Assembly (NCBI GenBank): GCA_031278315.1
Contig: JAITKS010000231.1
Location: forward strand, 1 to 44,642
Source: Planctomycetaceae bacterium
GTDB lineage: Bacteria > Planctomycetota > Planctomycetia > Pirellulales > Thermoguttaceae
Length of the DNA: 44,642 bases
Direction: 5' to 3'
Shown here in pieces: positions 11,542 to 21,887 of the stretch (positions within the stretch are counted from its first letter, which is position 1; each line of letters starts with the position of its first letter). The translations under genes were made by a program, and so were the position numbers. The notes under the pieces were generated by a model. That model was not told the origin of the DNA and did no database searches. It saw only the letters and a program-made list of their open reading frames with translations.

Positions 11542-13119
11542 TTACCTTTGTCTTAATTGATTTATTAGATTTACGATTCGATAGTCAGTGTCGAATTGGC
11601 ATTTTTCGATTAGTAATTTTCTTGTATGCGGATCATTCGATATTGATAAACGAGCGGCGGCGTTGTAACGGATTTCATCGTTTGGGTCATTTAATAATTC
11701 TATCAACCAAGTATTGATTAATATTCCGTGTGTTTCTGATAATTGTGTAATTATCTCTTTGCGTACTGCTGAATTACGATGATAAAGTTTGTATGCCAAG
11801 CTTAAATGTTGTTCGGTGAAGCCGTCTCTTGCTATAAGTACGCGTCTTGATTCTAAAACATAATTGCTGTTAGGGTGTTGCAGAAGTCTCATAAGTTGTA
11901 CAGTTGATAAAGACGGTATGCGGCTAAAATTTATTTTACTCAATTCATTTGTTAGAAAATAATTTGTTTCATCATTTATATTAGAATAATCATTTATATT
12001 TGACGAGCGGTCAGACGGTTGCTGTCTTGTCAATGAATTTGTGTTAGTAGAATTATTTGTCGATTTGTGTTCATCGATTGTTGTTGTTGTTTGATCGGAT
12101 GAATTTCTATTATGCGGATTATGTTTGCTTGCGATTTTATCTTGTCCTTTATCAATTTCCGGTAACAGGGGGAATATATTATTCGCTTCGTTATTATAGT
12201 TATGGTTTGTAGATAGGTCAGATAACAAATTTGGATTCGTCAGATTTTCATTTGGGTAGGAATTGTGCGAATTCGATCTGTGATTTATTGGCGAAGCCGA
12301 ATTATTAACCGGATCAGAATTGTAATTGTTTGACGAATTATTATCGGCGATATAATTTTCGGTATAGAGATTATCTAATGAATTTTTGCCGTTTAGTATT
12401 GTTTGTTTGAATGGTTTTCCATTTGCTGTGAATAATTCGTTATTGAAGCTGTTTGAGCGGTATCGTGCGATTGTTTTTGACGACGACGGCTGCAAAGTTC
12501 CGTTTTGTTCTCTGCCTTGTTGTAGAGTTGGTTCAACGATTGCTTGAATTCTTTCGCAATTTAAGGTTACGAGTTGTAGTTCGTATGAGCGTCCGTCTGA
12601 TTTAATGTTTAGCAGGTCGGTAATAATTTTTTGGACTAATTGATGTACGGCATTTTTAGCGACAGGTTTAAAGTTTGGTATTTGATGAAGTATTGCGTTG
12701 GTTAATTCCAGATAAATTTTGTTACGTTTTTTTTCATCGTGCATTTTGGGGAGTTTATTAAGTTCTTCGACAATTGCATCTTGGCAGGCGAAAAAGATTT
12801 TTTCACGATCTGATCGTAATCCGTTGAGTAATTCGATTAATCCGGCAGTTTCAAGACTTCGTAATATTTCAACTAATCTATCGATTTCATTATCTTCGCA
12901 TGACATTAGTTGAGCAGCGTAATCGGCGGCGAGGTCCCGTTGATTTTGCGCAACGAAAAGTGCCATTGCAATTGCCAGTAAGATTGCTATAGGAATTATC
13001 AATCCCCACACAGACATAAAAAAATTACCGGAAATAATGCGAATAAAATTTCCAATTTGTACAAAAAAATCGCCAAGAATTTCAAATGGCAAAGTAATTA
13101 GTCTTACAAATTTTTTCAT
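11542..13119 (-). CDS. membrane-anchored hypothetical protein with Asn/Ser-rich linker and C-terminal HEAT-like repeats
   Basis: TM segment near N-terminus; C-terminal LLNDPNDEIRYNAAARLSISNDPHTRKLL. Confidence 0.65.
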   Translation of the reverse strand: MKKFVRLITLPFEILGDFFVQIGNFIRIISGNFFMSVWGLIIPIAILLAIAMALFVAQNQRDLAADYAAQLMSCEDNEIDRLVEILRSLETAGLIELLNGLRSDREKIFFACQDAIVEELNKLPKMHDEKKRNKIYLELTNAILHQIPNFKPVAKNAVHQLVQKIITDLLNIKSDGRSYELQLVTLNCERIQAIVEPTLQQGREQNGTLQPSSSKTIARYRSNSFNNELFTANGKPFKQTILNGKNSLDNLYTENYIADNNSSNNYNSDPVNNSASPINHRSNSHNSYPNENLTNPNLLSDLSTNHNYNNEANNIFPLLPEIDKGQDKIASKHNPHNRNSSDQTTTTIDEHKSTNNSTNTNSLTRQQPSDRSSNINDYSNINDETNYFLTNELSKINFSRIPSLSTVQLMRLLQHPNSNYVLESRRVLIARDGFTEQHLSLAYKLYHRNSAVRKEIITQLSETHGILINTWLIELLNDPNDEIRYNAAARLSISNDPHTRKLLIEKCQFDTDYRIVNLINQLRQR

Positions 13120-13162
13120 CGGCAGATATATCTCTATCTTGTTATAAATTGGTTCTTTTGTT

Positions 13163-13302
13163 AATTTCTAAAAACCTAATGTAAAGATTTATTGTTAGAA
13201 GGAACGCGGCCGTCTCGACCGCATATATAGGTATTTTTTATACAAAAAAGTGTAGATATTTTTTTTACAAAAAAGTGCAGGCGAGACGCCTGCGTTCCTC
13301 CT
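13163..13302 (+). repeat. nested-hairpin MITE-like element (copy 1)
   Basis: aatttctaaaaacctaatgtaaa...GGAACGCGGCCGTCTCGACCGC...GCAGGCGAGACGCCTGCGTTCC; matches reverse complement of 39836-39972. Confidence 0.8.
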
Positions 13303-13312
13303 TTTATACCAA

Positions 13313-13387
13313 TTACACTTTAAATTTTACACTTTAAATTTTTGCACTTTAAAATTTTGCACTTTAAATTTTACACTTTAAAATTCG
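13313..13387. repeat. tandem ~14-bp repeat TTTTACACTTTAAA / TTTTGCACTTTAAA
   Basis: five to six units read directly. Confidence 0.85.
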
Positions 13388-13465
13388 TTTTTTATTTTTT
13401 GTAATTTTTTTGGGGGCGAAAGTACACAGTTACAAACCATTTTATTATGGGATATTATTTGTTAT

Positions 13466-15019
13466 TCAATTAACCATACACGTTTGATTTTCGTAGAGCC
13501 ATTGTCTTGTGAAGTATCTGTCGCAAAAGTTTTTTGATTTTGGGTTTTCCGATTTTTTGTTTCTGTTGAAATCGTTATCGTTATCGTTGTAAGTATCTGT
13601 TTCGTCTCGTCCTATAATTAGTACGGTGTCTCCTGATTCAGCTTCGGATAAAGCCCATGCGATAGCTTCGGCGCGATTGGGCATAACTTGAACTTCTTCC
13701 GAGTTAGTAAATCCTTTTCCTACTTCGCAAATAGCGGCGATAGTTTTTGGGTCGAGATTGTTTGAGGCTGAAGTCAGAATAATTGAATTTGCGAGCGAGC
13801 TTATAGTTTTACCGAGTTGAATTCTTTTTGCGGGATCGTGATATTCTGCGGCGGCGAATACGCAAATTAGTTTACCTGTAGTGATCTCTTTTGCCGTTTT
13901 CATAATTGCGGTAAGAGAATCGTTAGTTCGTGCGGAATCGATAAATACGTTGAAAGGTTGACCGCATTCGATTCTTTCCATTCGTGCGGGGACGCTTTCA
14001 ACTCGTTCTATTCCGCGTGCAACAACTTTTATATCGATTTCAAATCCGATACCTAATGCGGTTGCAATCATACAATTATATATATGTTCGTCACCGATAA
14101 TTTTTGTACAGAATGGAACAGCGGTTGTTCCTGCGGTAACAAGAAAAGTTTGTTCGTTTGGAAAACGCTCAACAAGTGTTGCGTTGACTTCCGCTTGATT
14201 ATGAATTCCAATAGAGAGCAGCGGATGATCAATTAGCGGTAGAATTGCACCGGTAATTTTGTCGTCAACGTTACAAATAGCGAGTGCTTTTTTCTTGGCG
14301 TATCTGAAAATTCCTAATTTTGTGCGTCGGTATTGTTCGACGGTGCCGTGAAAATCAAGATGGTCTCGTCTTATATTGGTCATACAAATTGCGTCGAAAT
14401 TTATGCCCGATAAATAACCTTGTGCGATTGATTTACTCGACGCTTCAAGAATAACGTGTGTGCAACCGTTCATTACCATTATGTTAAGCCATTTCGCGAG
14501 TTGATCAGGTGTGAGATCGGCGTTATTAGTTTGATTGAGAAAATGTCCGTCGAAAATTCCGAGCGAGCCGATTAGTCCGACTTGGTAACCGGCTTCCGCA
14601 AGTACGCCGGCGATTAAATATGAAGTCGAAGTTTTTCCACTTGTTCCTGTAACGGCAATCATTTTAAGCGACTTGGCAGGATAATCGCAAAGAGCATGAC
14701 AGAATTGTGCGAATCCTTCAAGAACATTAGGAACTATAAAGAATGGTACAGAACTCGTTCCGTTGACCGGTCGGTTAGCTACTACAGCGGAACAACCATG
14801 ATGAATAGCCAGACCAACGATCTCATCGAGTTCGTCTTCGTGATCCGGCAAAGCGAAAAAAACATCACCGGCTCGAACTGATTCCGCATCTGTCGTGCAG
14901 CTTTTAGCTTTAATATCTCTAGTAAAAGAAACGTGTATTTTTTTACAAACGGTTTTAAGTGTTTTTTTCAACGAAACCGGTTCGACTCCATTACAACTCG
15001 AACAATAACAGGTATGCAT
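13466..15019 (-). CDS. murE: MurE-like Mur ligase (UDP-MurNAc-tripeptide synthetase homolog), divergent active-site motifs
   Basis: GTSGKTSTS P-loop, TNIRRDHLDFHGT, FIDSARTNDSL; canonical DNPR and GKGHE are not preserved. Confidence 0.8.
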   Translation of the reverse strand: MHTCYCSSCNGVEPVSLKKTLKTVCKKIHVSFTRDIKAKSCTTDAESVRAGDVFFALPDHEDELDEIVGLAIHHGCSAVVANRPVNGTSSVPFFIVPNVLEGFAQFCHALCDYPAKSLKMIAVTGTSGKTSTSYLIAGVLAEAGYQVGLIGSLGIFDGHFLNQTNNADLTPDQLAKWLNIMVMNGCTHVILEASSKSIAQGYLSGINFDAICMTNIRRDHLDFHGTVEQYRRTKLGIFRYAKKKALAICNVDDKITGAILPLIDHPLLSIGIHNQAEVNATLVERFPNEQTFLVTAGTTAVPFCTKIIGDEHIYNCMIATALGIGFEIDIKVVARGIERVESVPARMERIECGQPFNVFIDSARTNDSLTAIMKTAKEITTGKLICVFAAAEYHDPAKRIQLGKTISSLANSIILTSASNNLDPKTIAAICEVGKGFTNSEEVQVMPNRAEAIAWALSEAESGDTVLIIGRDETDTYNDNDNDFNRNKKSENPKSKNFCDRYFTRQWLYENQTCMVN

Positions 15020-15781
15020 CCTTGCTCTCCCTTAAAAAGTCAAAATTAAATCAAAATTAAATTAAATCAAGTTATTAGATTAGATTAAAGATTAAATCTC
15101 AAAGCTCATCATCAAAAAACGGAAAAGTCTTTTTTCCGAGTCGATTTTTTTTCCGAGTCGATGTCATGTAATCAACTCGTGTGATCAACGAGGTGCGTAT
15201 TGTTTCTAATTTTCGATTTTTTGTCAACGTCAATTTTTAAGATTCAGACAAAGAAAAACAAAATTTTTATAAATTTTGTAATATACACATGAAATTTTGT
15301 TTTCAACTTTTTTGAGTTCAGAATTTGACACGGCTTATCAATCTCATATCTATTAAGTCCTGCAAGAACGGCACTGTATTAACTGTATTCTTTAGTTTAT
15401 GTCTTATTCTGTCTGCAACGCCGTATAATCGTTAATAATTTTCTCGTATGTAATGTTCATTTCTTTTTAACATTCTATTTTTTTTCAAGCTAACAAAAAA
15501 CTCTTGCCGATAAAAGATAAAAATAAGTATGCCGATTGTGTGTACATAAAACTTAATTGTTATTAAGTCATGTTGTAACATGTTAAGTTTCAATTAGTTT
15601 AGACAGTTTACACTTTAGAATTTCAGAATATTAGCAGGATTCCTAATCGGTAATCAAACTTTAATTTTTTTGAATTACCGAAAATTATAGAGTGAACTAA
15701 AACGATAGAGTGAATTACAGAGCTGCAAATTCCCCTATATTTTTTCGTACTTGCGGACAATAAATCAAATGGAGTTAAATA

Positions 15782-16108
15782 ATGTTACATAAATTTCTGT
15801 TTACGGCAATTTGTACAATTGTGATCTGTGCAATTTGTTTTGTATCGGATGCTCAGGCGCAGCAAGGTTTTGGACGTCAATGGGCAGGTGCGTATCATTC
15901 GCAAGATTGGCAGCGATTCTTGTATTATCCGTATATTTATTATCCGCACAATTATTATTCGCCTGAATATTTCCGCAGTTCGGAAGACATGTACAATCGC
16001 TACCCGGCTGAAATGAGAGTTCCTGCCTACAATAAAGATTGGATCAATTTTTATCCTGAACCGCGAAAATATCATTCAGGGCATCATTTCAGATTAAGTA
16101 TCTTCTAA
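15782..16108 (+). CDS. small secreted Tyr-rich hypothetical protein
   Basis: signal peptide ending CFVSDAQAQQ; YYPYIYYPHNYYSPEYF. Confidence 0.6.
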   Translation: MLHKFLFTAICTIVICAICFVSDAQAQQGFGRQWAGAYHSQDWQRFLYYPYIYYPHNYYSPEYFRSSEDMYNRYPAEMRVPAYNKDWINFYPEPRKYHSGHHFRLSIF

Positions 16109-16293
16109 AAAATTGAATAATATCAAAAAATTTTATGACGAAAATAATAGAATAATTTTGTGAAATTTCACTGATATATTACATAAAATTTAATTTATAT
16201 TACATAAAATTTAATTATTGAATTCGTTGAAGATGATTACAGTGATTGTTGTCGAATCATTTCCAATCAAGTAACAATTTTTGGCACGGATTA

Positions 16294-17028
16294 ATGTCAT
16301 TATTTATAAAGGCGGAAGATCATAATTTGGTTGAGGCGATTGTGCGTGAAGTGATTACGGCACGATGGAATCAACTTAAACCGGATCAAAAAAATGACGG
16401 TTTTCGCGAAAATGCATTTACGCCGAAACTTGTTGTTAGTATTTCTGCTCGTCATGTGCATTTGACGGATAAAGATGTCAAAACGTTGTTTGGTTATGAT
16501 GAGTTGAAGAAGATGAAAGACTTGTATCAAGACGGTTTTTATGCGGCGGAAGAAACGGTAATGATTGTAGGTCCGCGGCGGCGTATGCTGCCGACAGTGA
16601 GAATTTTAGGTCCAACACGGGCAGAGACACAAGTTGAGTTAGCTTTCACGGATGCTATTTCACTGGGAATTGATCCGCCGGTACGTGAAAGCGGAAAGTT
16701 AGAAGGAACTCCGGGATGTGTTCTAGTCGGACCGAAAGGTGTTGTTGAGTTAAGACAAGGCGTGATTCGTGCCGAAAGACATGTTCACATGAATAAAAAC
16801 GAAGCAATTTTTTACGGCGTTAAAGATAAAGATCGAATGATTTTGAGAATTACTTCAGACGGATGTTCAACAACTTTTGAAAATGTATTAGTTCGTATAG
16901 GTAACGGATTAAAATTAGAAGTGCATCTTGATACCGACGAAGCTAATGCCGCTGACTTAGAACACGCAGAAAAAGTAGAATTATTAAATGCAAATTGTAA
17001 TTATAAATGTCATGCCTCTGCCGCTTGA
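16294..17028 (+). CDS. pduL: phosphate propanoyltransferase PduL, microcompartment type
   Basis: VSISARHVHLTDKDV, RILGPTRAETQVELAFTDA, AERHVHMNKNEA; amphipathic N-terminal segment DHNLVEAIVREVITARW resembling an encapsulation peptide; ATG at 16294 within ORF 16246-17028. Confidence 0.92.
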   Translation: MSLFIKAEDHNLVEAIVREVITARWNQLKPDQKNDGFRENAFTPKLVVSISARHVHLTDKDVKTLFGYDELKKMKDLYQDGFYAAEETVMIVGPRRRMLPTVRILGPTRAETQVELAFTDAISLGIDPPVRESGKLEGTPGCVLVGPKGVVELRQGVIRAERHVHMNKNEAIFYGVKDKDRMILRITSDGCSTTFENVLVRIGNGLKLEVHLDTDEANAADLEHAEKVELLNANCNYKCHASAA

Positions 17029-17349
17029 GTTGATTAAATCGTAATATATCAGCAGAATTTTTATTTTTCATTTTGGGGAGTTATGAATTTTAAAACTAAC
17101 CTTGAAACCTTTGAAAAATTCCAATGATATATTAAAAATCGGTTAAGGGCAGGTTTGATAAAAATAAACTTGAATTTGAATCTTTGGGGAGATTCTACTG
17201 AATGTATTATTTATAAAAATTAAATTATTTACTAGCTGTGAATTGAAAATTGAATATCGTGTAAAGTCCGCAAAACAATTTTGCCAATTACAATTCAACG
17301 GACAGATAGATTAACTGATAATTAAACAATTAACTTCAATTAAGAAAAA

Positions 17350-17649
17350 ATGTCAAAGACAATAGAAGCATTGGGAATGATTGAAACGAAAGGTTTTATT
17401 CCTCTTGTTGAGGCGACCGATGCGATGATCAAGGCAGCGAATGTTACTTTTTTGGGCTGGGACAATGTCGGCAGCGGATTAGTAAGTGTATTTGTTACGG
17501 GTGATGTTGCAGCGGTCAAGGCGGCAACTGATGCCGGCGCTGCTTCTGCCGGAAGAATCGGCGAAGTTATTAGTGTACAAGTTATTCCGCGCCCGCATGG
17601 AGACATCGAAAAAATGTTGCCGTCAATTTCACCAAAAAAATCAAGTTGA
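17350..17649 (+). CDS. BMC-H shell protein (PduA/EutM type)
   Basis: [62 protein letters not shown]. Confidence 0.95.
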   Translation: MSKTIEALGMIETKGFIPLVEATDAMIKAANVTFLGWDNVGSGLVSVFVTGDVAAVKAATDAGAASAGRIGEVISVQVIPRPHGDIEKMLPSISPKKSS

Positions 17650-18116
17650 TTCGTTTATCAATTACAGTTTTCAAATTGGAATTGGTAATAATTTAGTCAG
17701 ATGTGAAATATTTATTTTTCAACTTTTTTTGGATTATGAATTTTTGGGGTTACAAATTTTTTTTACGGATTAATCAAACCAGTCCTGAAAGGGCGATCGG
17801 ATTATTGATTTATAATCAACGTGCAATTTAATGAAACAATAATTGTTGTTAATAATCGTGTTTAAATTTCGTGTTGTTCTTTTAGGGCGATTTTAATGAA
17901 TACATATTTATAAACGAAAACCGAAAACGAATACCGAAAAAAATTCCATAATATTGTTACAAAAAAATTATTTTTGATAACTTATGCAAACTTATATCGC
18001 AAGACATTTCAAGTTTATTTTTATGATATTAGTTTGATGGAGTGTGTTAGTGTAAGAAGATTTGTCAGAGTAGAAAATGTTAATTCATTTTTAACAATTT
18101 ACAAAATTTTAGAAAA

Positions 18117-18386
18117 ATGCAAGATGCTATTGGATTGATAGAAACAAAGGGTTTGATTGCGCTGGTCGAGGCGACGGATGCAATGGCGAAAGCTGCGAAT
18201 GTTCAGATCGTCAAACGGGTTCAAATTGGGGGCGGTTTAGTAACGGCTGTAGTTCGGGGTGATGTCGGCAGTGTTCGGGCAGCTGTAGAAGCCGGAGCCA
18301 ATGCTGCTCAAAACGTAGGCGATTTAATTTCGCAACATGTAATAGCGCGTCCGGCGGATGGTTTAGTTGCGGCTTATTTATCGTAG
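18117..18386 (+). CDS. BMC-H shell protein (second paralog)
   Basis: [57 protein letters not shown]...VIARP. Confidence 0.95.
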   Translation: MQDAIGLIETKGLIALVEATDAMAKAANVQIVKRVQIGGGLVTAVVRGDVGSVRAAVEAGANAAQNVGDLISQHVIARPADGLVAAYLS

Positions 18387-18500
18387 GGAGTTCTTGTCTT
18401 GTGATATATACTCATTGTACTTTAAAATTCGGTTTTATTTTTTGTAACGAAAAAGGTGACCATTCACGCATAAAATAAAATCGCCCTAAAAAGACAGCAG

Positions 18501-18551
18501 TATAGTGGTTAGTGTATAGTGGTTAGTGGTTAGTGGTTAGTTCGCATGCGG
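18501..18551 (+). repeat. GGTTAGT heptad array followed by TTCGCATGCGGA palindrome
   Basis: tatagtggttagtggttagtggttagttcgcatgcgg. Confidence 0.85.
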
Positions 18552-18870
18552 AGCTTAGCACCGATTATAAGTTCGAATCGCTAATCACTATTATTGAGCA
18601 AATATCCGATAGCCCTTTTCAGGGCGATTTTAGTTTAAAACGAATACCGAAATTTAAAGTGTGAAAAGTATATCGTGGAATTTTTGTTTTTTATCTTGAA
18701 GGGGCATCTCCAATATAGCCGTGTGTTGTGTACTTACCGCACACGGAATCAATTTAGAGTCGGTTCTAATTTCCGCATGCGAACTAACTGCTGTTCCTAT
18801 CTTTTCGGGGCTAATTTATTTTTATGTGTGAAAGGTTACAATAGTGATTTGAATTTATAATCTGTGTTAA

Positions 18871-18915
18871 TTTCCGCATGCGAACTAACCACTAACCACT
18901 AACCGTTAACCATTA
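18871..18915 (-). repeat. GCATGC palindrome followed by ACTAACC heptad array, directly upstream of the next CDS
   Basis: tttccgcatgcgaactaaccactaaccactaaccg. Confidence 0.85.
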
Positions 18916-18920
18916 ATTAA

Positions 18921-20117
18921 ATGATTGATTTACCGTCATTATTTCCTAGTGATTTATTTTCTGAATCGCAGGAACAGATTTTCAAGAAGCTTATAAAAGA
19001 TACTGTTATTGAAACGTCTGATATTTTTTTTAGCAAGCTTACATCGAAATCACCGTTACCGTCTGAAATTAAAATTGCGTCTGACGCATTAAAAAATAAA
19101 CTTACAGATACTATCGAATCGAATTATTGGATAGAGACAATTTGCGGCGAGGAATCGACTTCAGACCAACGCGGTTATCTTCGTTATCATTTACGCAGGC
19201 TTATTCCGCAAGTTGTTATTCCTGATTTATCGCATACACAATCTGAGGTTCGTTTATCGGTTTTAATGGTTGTTACGGCGGTTAGTACAGCACTTGGGTT
19301 ATGTCTTGGCAATGTGGTTTCGCAATTGGGGTTGGGGTTGGGGTTGGATATAGTAACGCAAGAAGTTGGTTTGATGTTTGGTGCGATTATTGGTGCGGTA
19401 ATAGGTGTATTTTTTGTAATGTATGTAGCAGCGAATGAGAAGTTGCGTAATGGATTTCTTTTGGGGCTTGGTCTTGTTGCGGGTACAGATTTAACGATAT
19501 ATCTTGTACGAAATATGTCTATAATTTTGCGAGGTTCGGTGTTATCGATTATAAAGCGATTCGTGTTTTACGGCGGTCTTGCAATAATTACGTTAATTTC
19601 AAAGCGTAGAATAGTTTTTAATCGTAACAATTATCGGAAGGAAATTGAAATCATAATAGAGCAATGGCTTCATGCGGTACTTATGATTTTTACTGTTTTA
19701 ACATACAAGATAAACACTCTTGAACAAAATCCGTTTAATCGTTATGCGCAAGATAAAGATAGATTGAATACTATTGTTTCTATAGTCAGAAGGCTGGAAA
19801 AGGCAGCTTTTGATGTTAATTCTGATTCTGATTCTGATTTATCTGAATCAAAAATTATTATAAAGGAGTTAGTTCAAGAGTTGGAATCTTGCGGATTTTC
19901 AATAAGTGAAGAAACTGATAGTTCAAATTTGTGTAACGATAATTCTGAATTGACGCCGGAAGCAATTCTTATTTGGGATGAATTTCAAAATAAATTTTTT
20001 GATTCGATTGGCATAATTCGTAATGGTGATCATTATCAAGTTGTCGAGGAACCAATTATTCGCAACGAAATTGTTGAACGAAAAGGCATAGCCAGAAAAA
20101 GAAACAAGATTAGTTAA
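18921..20117 (+). CDS. integral membrane protein of unknown function (Gly-rich TM pairs)
   Basis: GLMFGAIIGAVIGVFFVMYVAANEKLRNGFLLGLGLVAGTD hydrophobic segments; complete ORF. Confidence 0.65.
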   Translation: MIDLPSLFPSDLFSESQEQIFKKLIKDTVIETSDIFFSKLTSKSPLPSEIKIASDALKNKLTDTIESNYWIETICGEESTSDQRGYLRYHLRRLIPQVVIPDLSHTQSEVRLSVLMVVTAVSTALGLCLGNVVSQLGLGLGLDIVTQEVGLMFGAIIGAVIGVFFVMYVAANEKLRNGFLLGLGLVAGTDLTIYLVRNMSIILRGSVLSIIKRFVFYGGLAIITLISKRRIVFNRNNYRKEIEIIIEQWLHAVLMIFTVLTYKINTLEQNPFNRYAQDKDRLNTIVSIVRRLEKAAFDVNSDSDSDLSESKIIIKELVQELESCGFSISEETDSSNLCNDNSELTPEAILIWDEFQNKFFDSIGIIRNGDHYQVVEEPIIRNEIVERKGIARKRNKIS

Positions 20118-20231
20118 AAATAAATTGGAACTAAGCATTATTATTATTCCAATATCCGATCGCTCTTTCTGGGCTGGTTTGAAAAGAGCACACGCCGTAG
20201 GGGCGTATCGCATACGCCCCTACGCATACGC

Positions 20232-20442
20232 CCTTTTGTTTTTATTAACCACAGAGGACACAGAGAACACAGAGAAATATGATTTTGTAATTTTAGATTT
20301 TGTGATAATTTGTCCATTTGATTTTTGTGAGATAATTTGTCTATTTGATTCCGTGTGTGGTGAGTACACCACGCACGGTTGCATTGGAAATACCCCCTTC
20401 GGGGTATGATAATAAAGGAGCTGCCAATCAAGAAGTCCCGCA
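20232..20442 (-). repeat. ~210-bp composite repeat, inverted partner of 10059-10268
   Basis: reverse complement nearly identical to 10059-10268. Confidence 0.9.
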
Positions 20443-20463
20443 AAAAAATATTCCGCTGGTATA

Positions 20464-21630
20464 TTACAAATTTTTTAATATTTTTTGAACATGTTGTAAA
20501 TCTTTATCACCGCGGCCTGAAAGACAAATTAAGATGTTACGATTTTTCTCGTTCTTTACCTCCTTAAATGCTTGCGCTAAAGCATGAGAACTTTCTAACG
20601 CTGGTATAATTCCCTCGAACTTGCAAAGTTGCTTGAACGCTTCTAACGCTTCTTTGTCTGTAATGGTTTCATAACGTACCCTGCCTGCGTCCCTCAGAAA
20701 CGCATGTTCGGGACCAACACCCGGATAATCTAAACCCGCCGAAATCGAATACGCTTCACGTATTTGTCCATTTTCGTCTTGTAATAACATCGATTTCGCA
20801 CCATGTAAAATTCCGACCCTGCCCGCCGTAATAGAAGCGGCATGCTCACCCGAATCTAAACCCCTTCCCGCCGCTTCCACACCAACTAACTCAACAGCGT
20901 CATCCGATAAAAAAGAATAAAAAATTCCAATTGCATTACTGCCGCCCCCTACCGCCGCAATAACACAATCAGGTAATACCCCCGCATTTTCTAACATTTG
21001 ACACCTCGATTCGGCACCGATCACTTTCTGGAACTCCCGAACCATCCAAGGATACGGATCAGGTCCCGCAACCGTTCCTACAACATAAAATGTATCATCA
21101 ACGACATCACTCCAATATCTCAACGTTTCATTCATTGCATCTTTCAACGTTGCCGAACCTGAACTCACCGGAATAACTTCGGCACCGAGTAATTTCATTC
21201 GTTGTACATTCGGCTGCTGACGTCTTATGTCTTCTTCGCCCATAAAAACTTTACATTCGTAGCCCATTAACGCTGCGACAGTTGCAGTTGCTACGCCATG
21301 TTGACCCGCACCGGTTTCGGCAATTAAACGATGTTTATTCATCCGCTTGGCAAGCAACGCCTGACCAATCGTATTGTTGATTTTATGCGCTCCCGTATGA
21401 TTCAAATCTTCTCGTTTAAGCCATATTTTAACGTTTGATAAACTCCCGCTTAAACGTTGCGCAAAATAGCAAGGCGAAGGACGGCCGACATATTGACGTA
21501 ATAATTCATTATATTCAGACCAGAACGTGTCATCTTGCAATGCGTTTTGTGCCGCTTGTTTCAATTCAAGCAGCGGAGTAACAAGTGTTTCGCCGACATA
21601 AAGTCCGCCGTAATCGCCAAAAAAACTCAT
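20464..21630 (-). CDS. trpB: tryptophan synthase beta subunit
   Basis: [26 protein letters not shown] (PLP Lys), [34 protein letters not shown]. Confidence 0.97.
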   Translation of the reverse strand: MSFFGDYGGLYVGETLVTPLLELKQAAQNALQDDTFWSEYNELLRQYVGRPSPCYFAQRLSGSLSNVKIWLKREDLNHTGAHKINNTIGQALLAKRMNKHRLIAETGAGQHGVATATVAALMGYECKVFMGEEDIRRQQPNVQRMKLLGAEVIPVSSGSATLKDAMNETLRYWSDVVDDTFYVVGTVAGPDPYPWMVREFQKVIGAESRCQMLENAGVLPDCVIAAVGGGSNAIGIFYSFLSDDAVELVGVEAAGRGLDSGEHAASITAGRVGILHGAKSMLLQDENGQIREAYSISAGLDYPGVGPEHAFLRDAGRVRYETITDKEALEAFKQLCKFEGIIPALESSHALAQAFKEVKNEKNRNILICLSGRGDKDLQHVQKILKNL

Positions 21631-21633
21631 CTT

Positions 21634-21682
21634 TAGTTGTTAGGGGTTAGTGGTTAGATGTTAGTGGTTAGTGGTTAGTGGG
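21634..21682 (+). repeat. GGTTAGT heptad array directly upstream of trpB start
   Basis: ggggttagtggttagatgttagtggttagtggttag. Confidence 0.8.
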
Positions 21683-21707
21683 GAGAAATATTATTGAGAT
21701 GATTTTT

Positions 21708-21767
21708 AAAATACAAAACACACGAAAGGTTTTTTGTATAGCTTTCGTGTGTTTCGTGTTTTGAAAA
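21708..21767. repeat. AACACACGAAAG...CTTTCGTGTGTTTCGTGTTTT inverted repeat of a dispersed cacgaaa family
   Basis: related copy at about 25971-26028. Confidence 0.65.
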
Positions 21768-21887
21768 ATGTGAACTAACAACTGAAATATTACGAAATTA
21801 GTTGTTAGTGATTTAATGATTAGCCGAAATTAGTGATTAGCGGAAGTTCCATATACGAACTAAACACTAATCACTAACCACTAATCA

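Noticed and set aside
18501-18915. Possible CRISPR array (regular heptad repeats)
   Set aside because: Units are directly tandem 7-mers with no spacers of uniform size and no cas genes.
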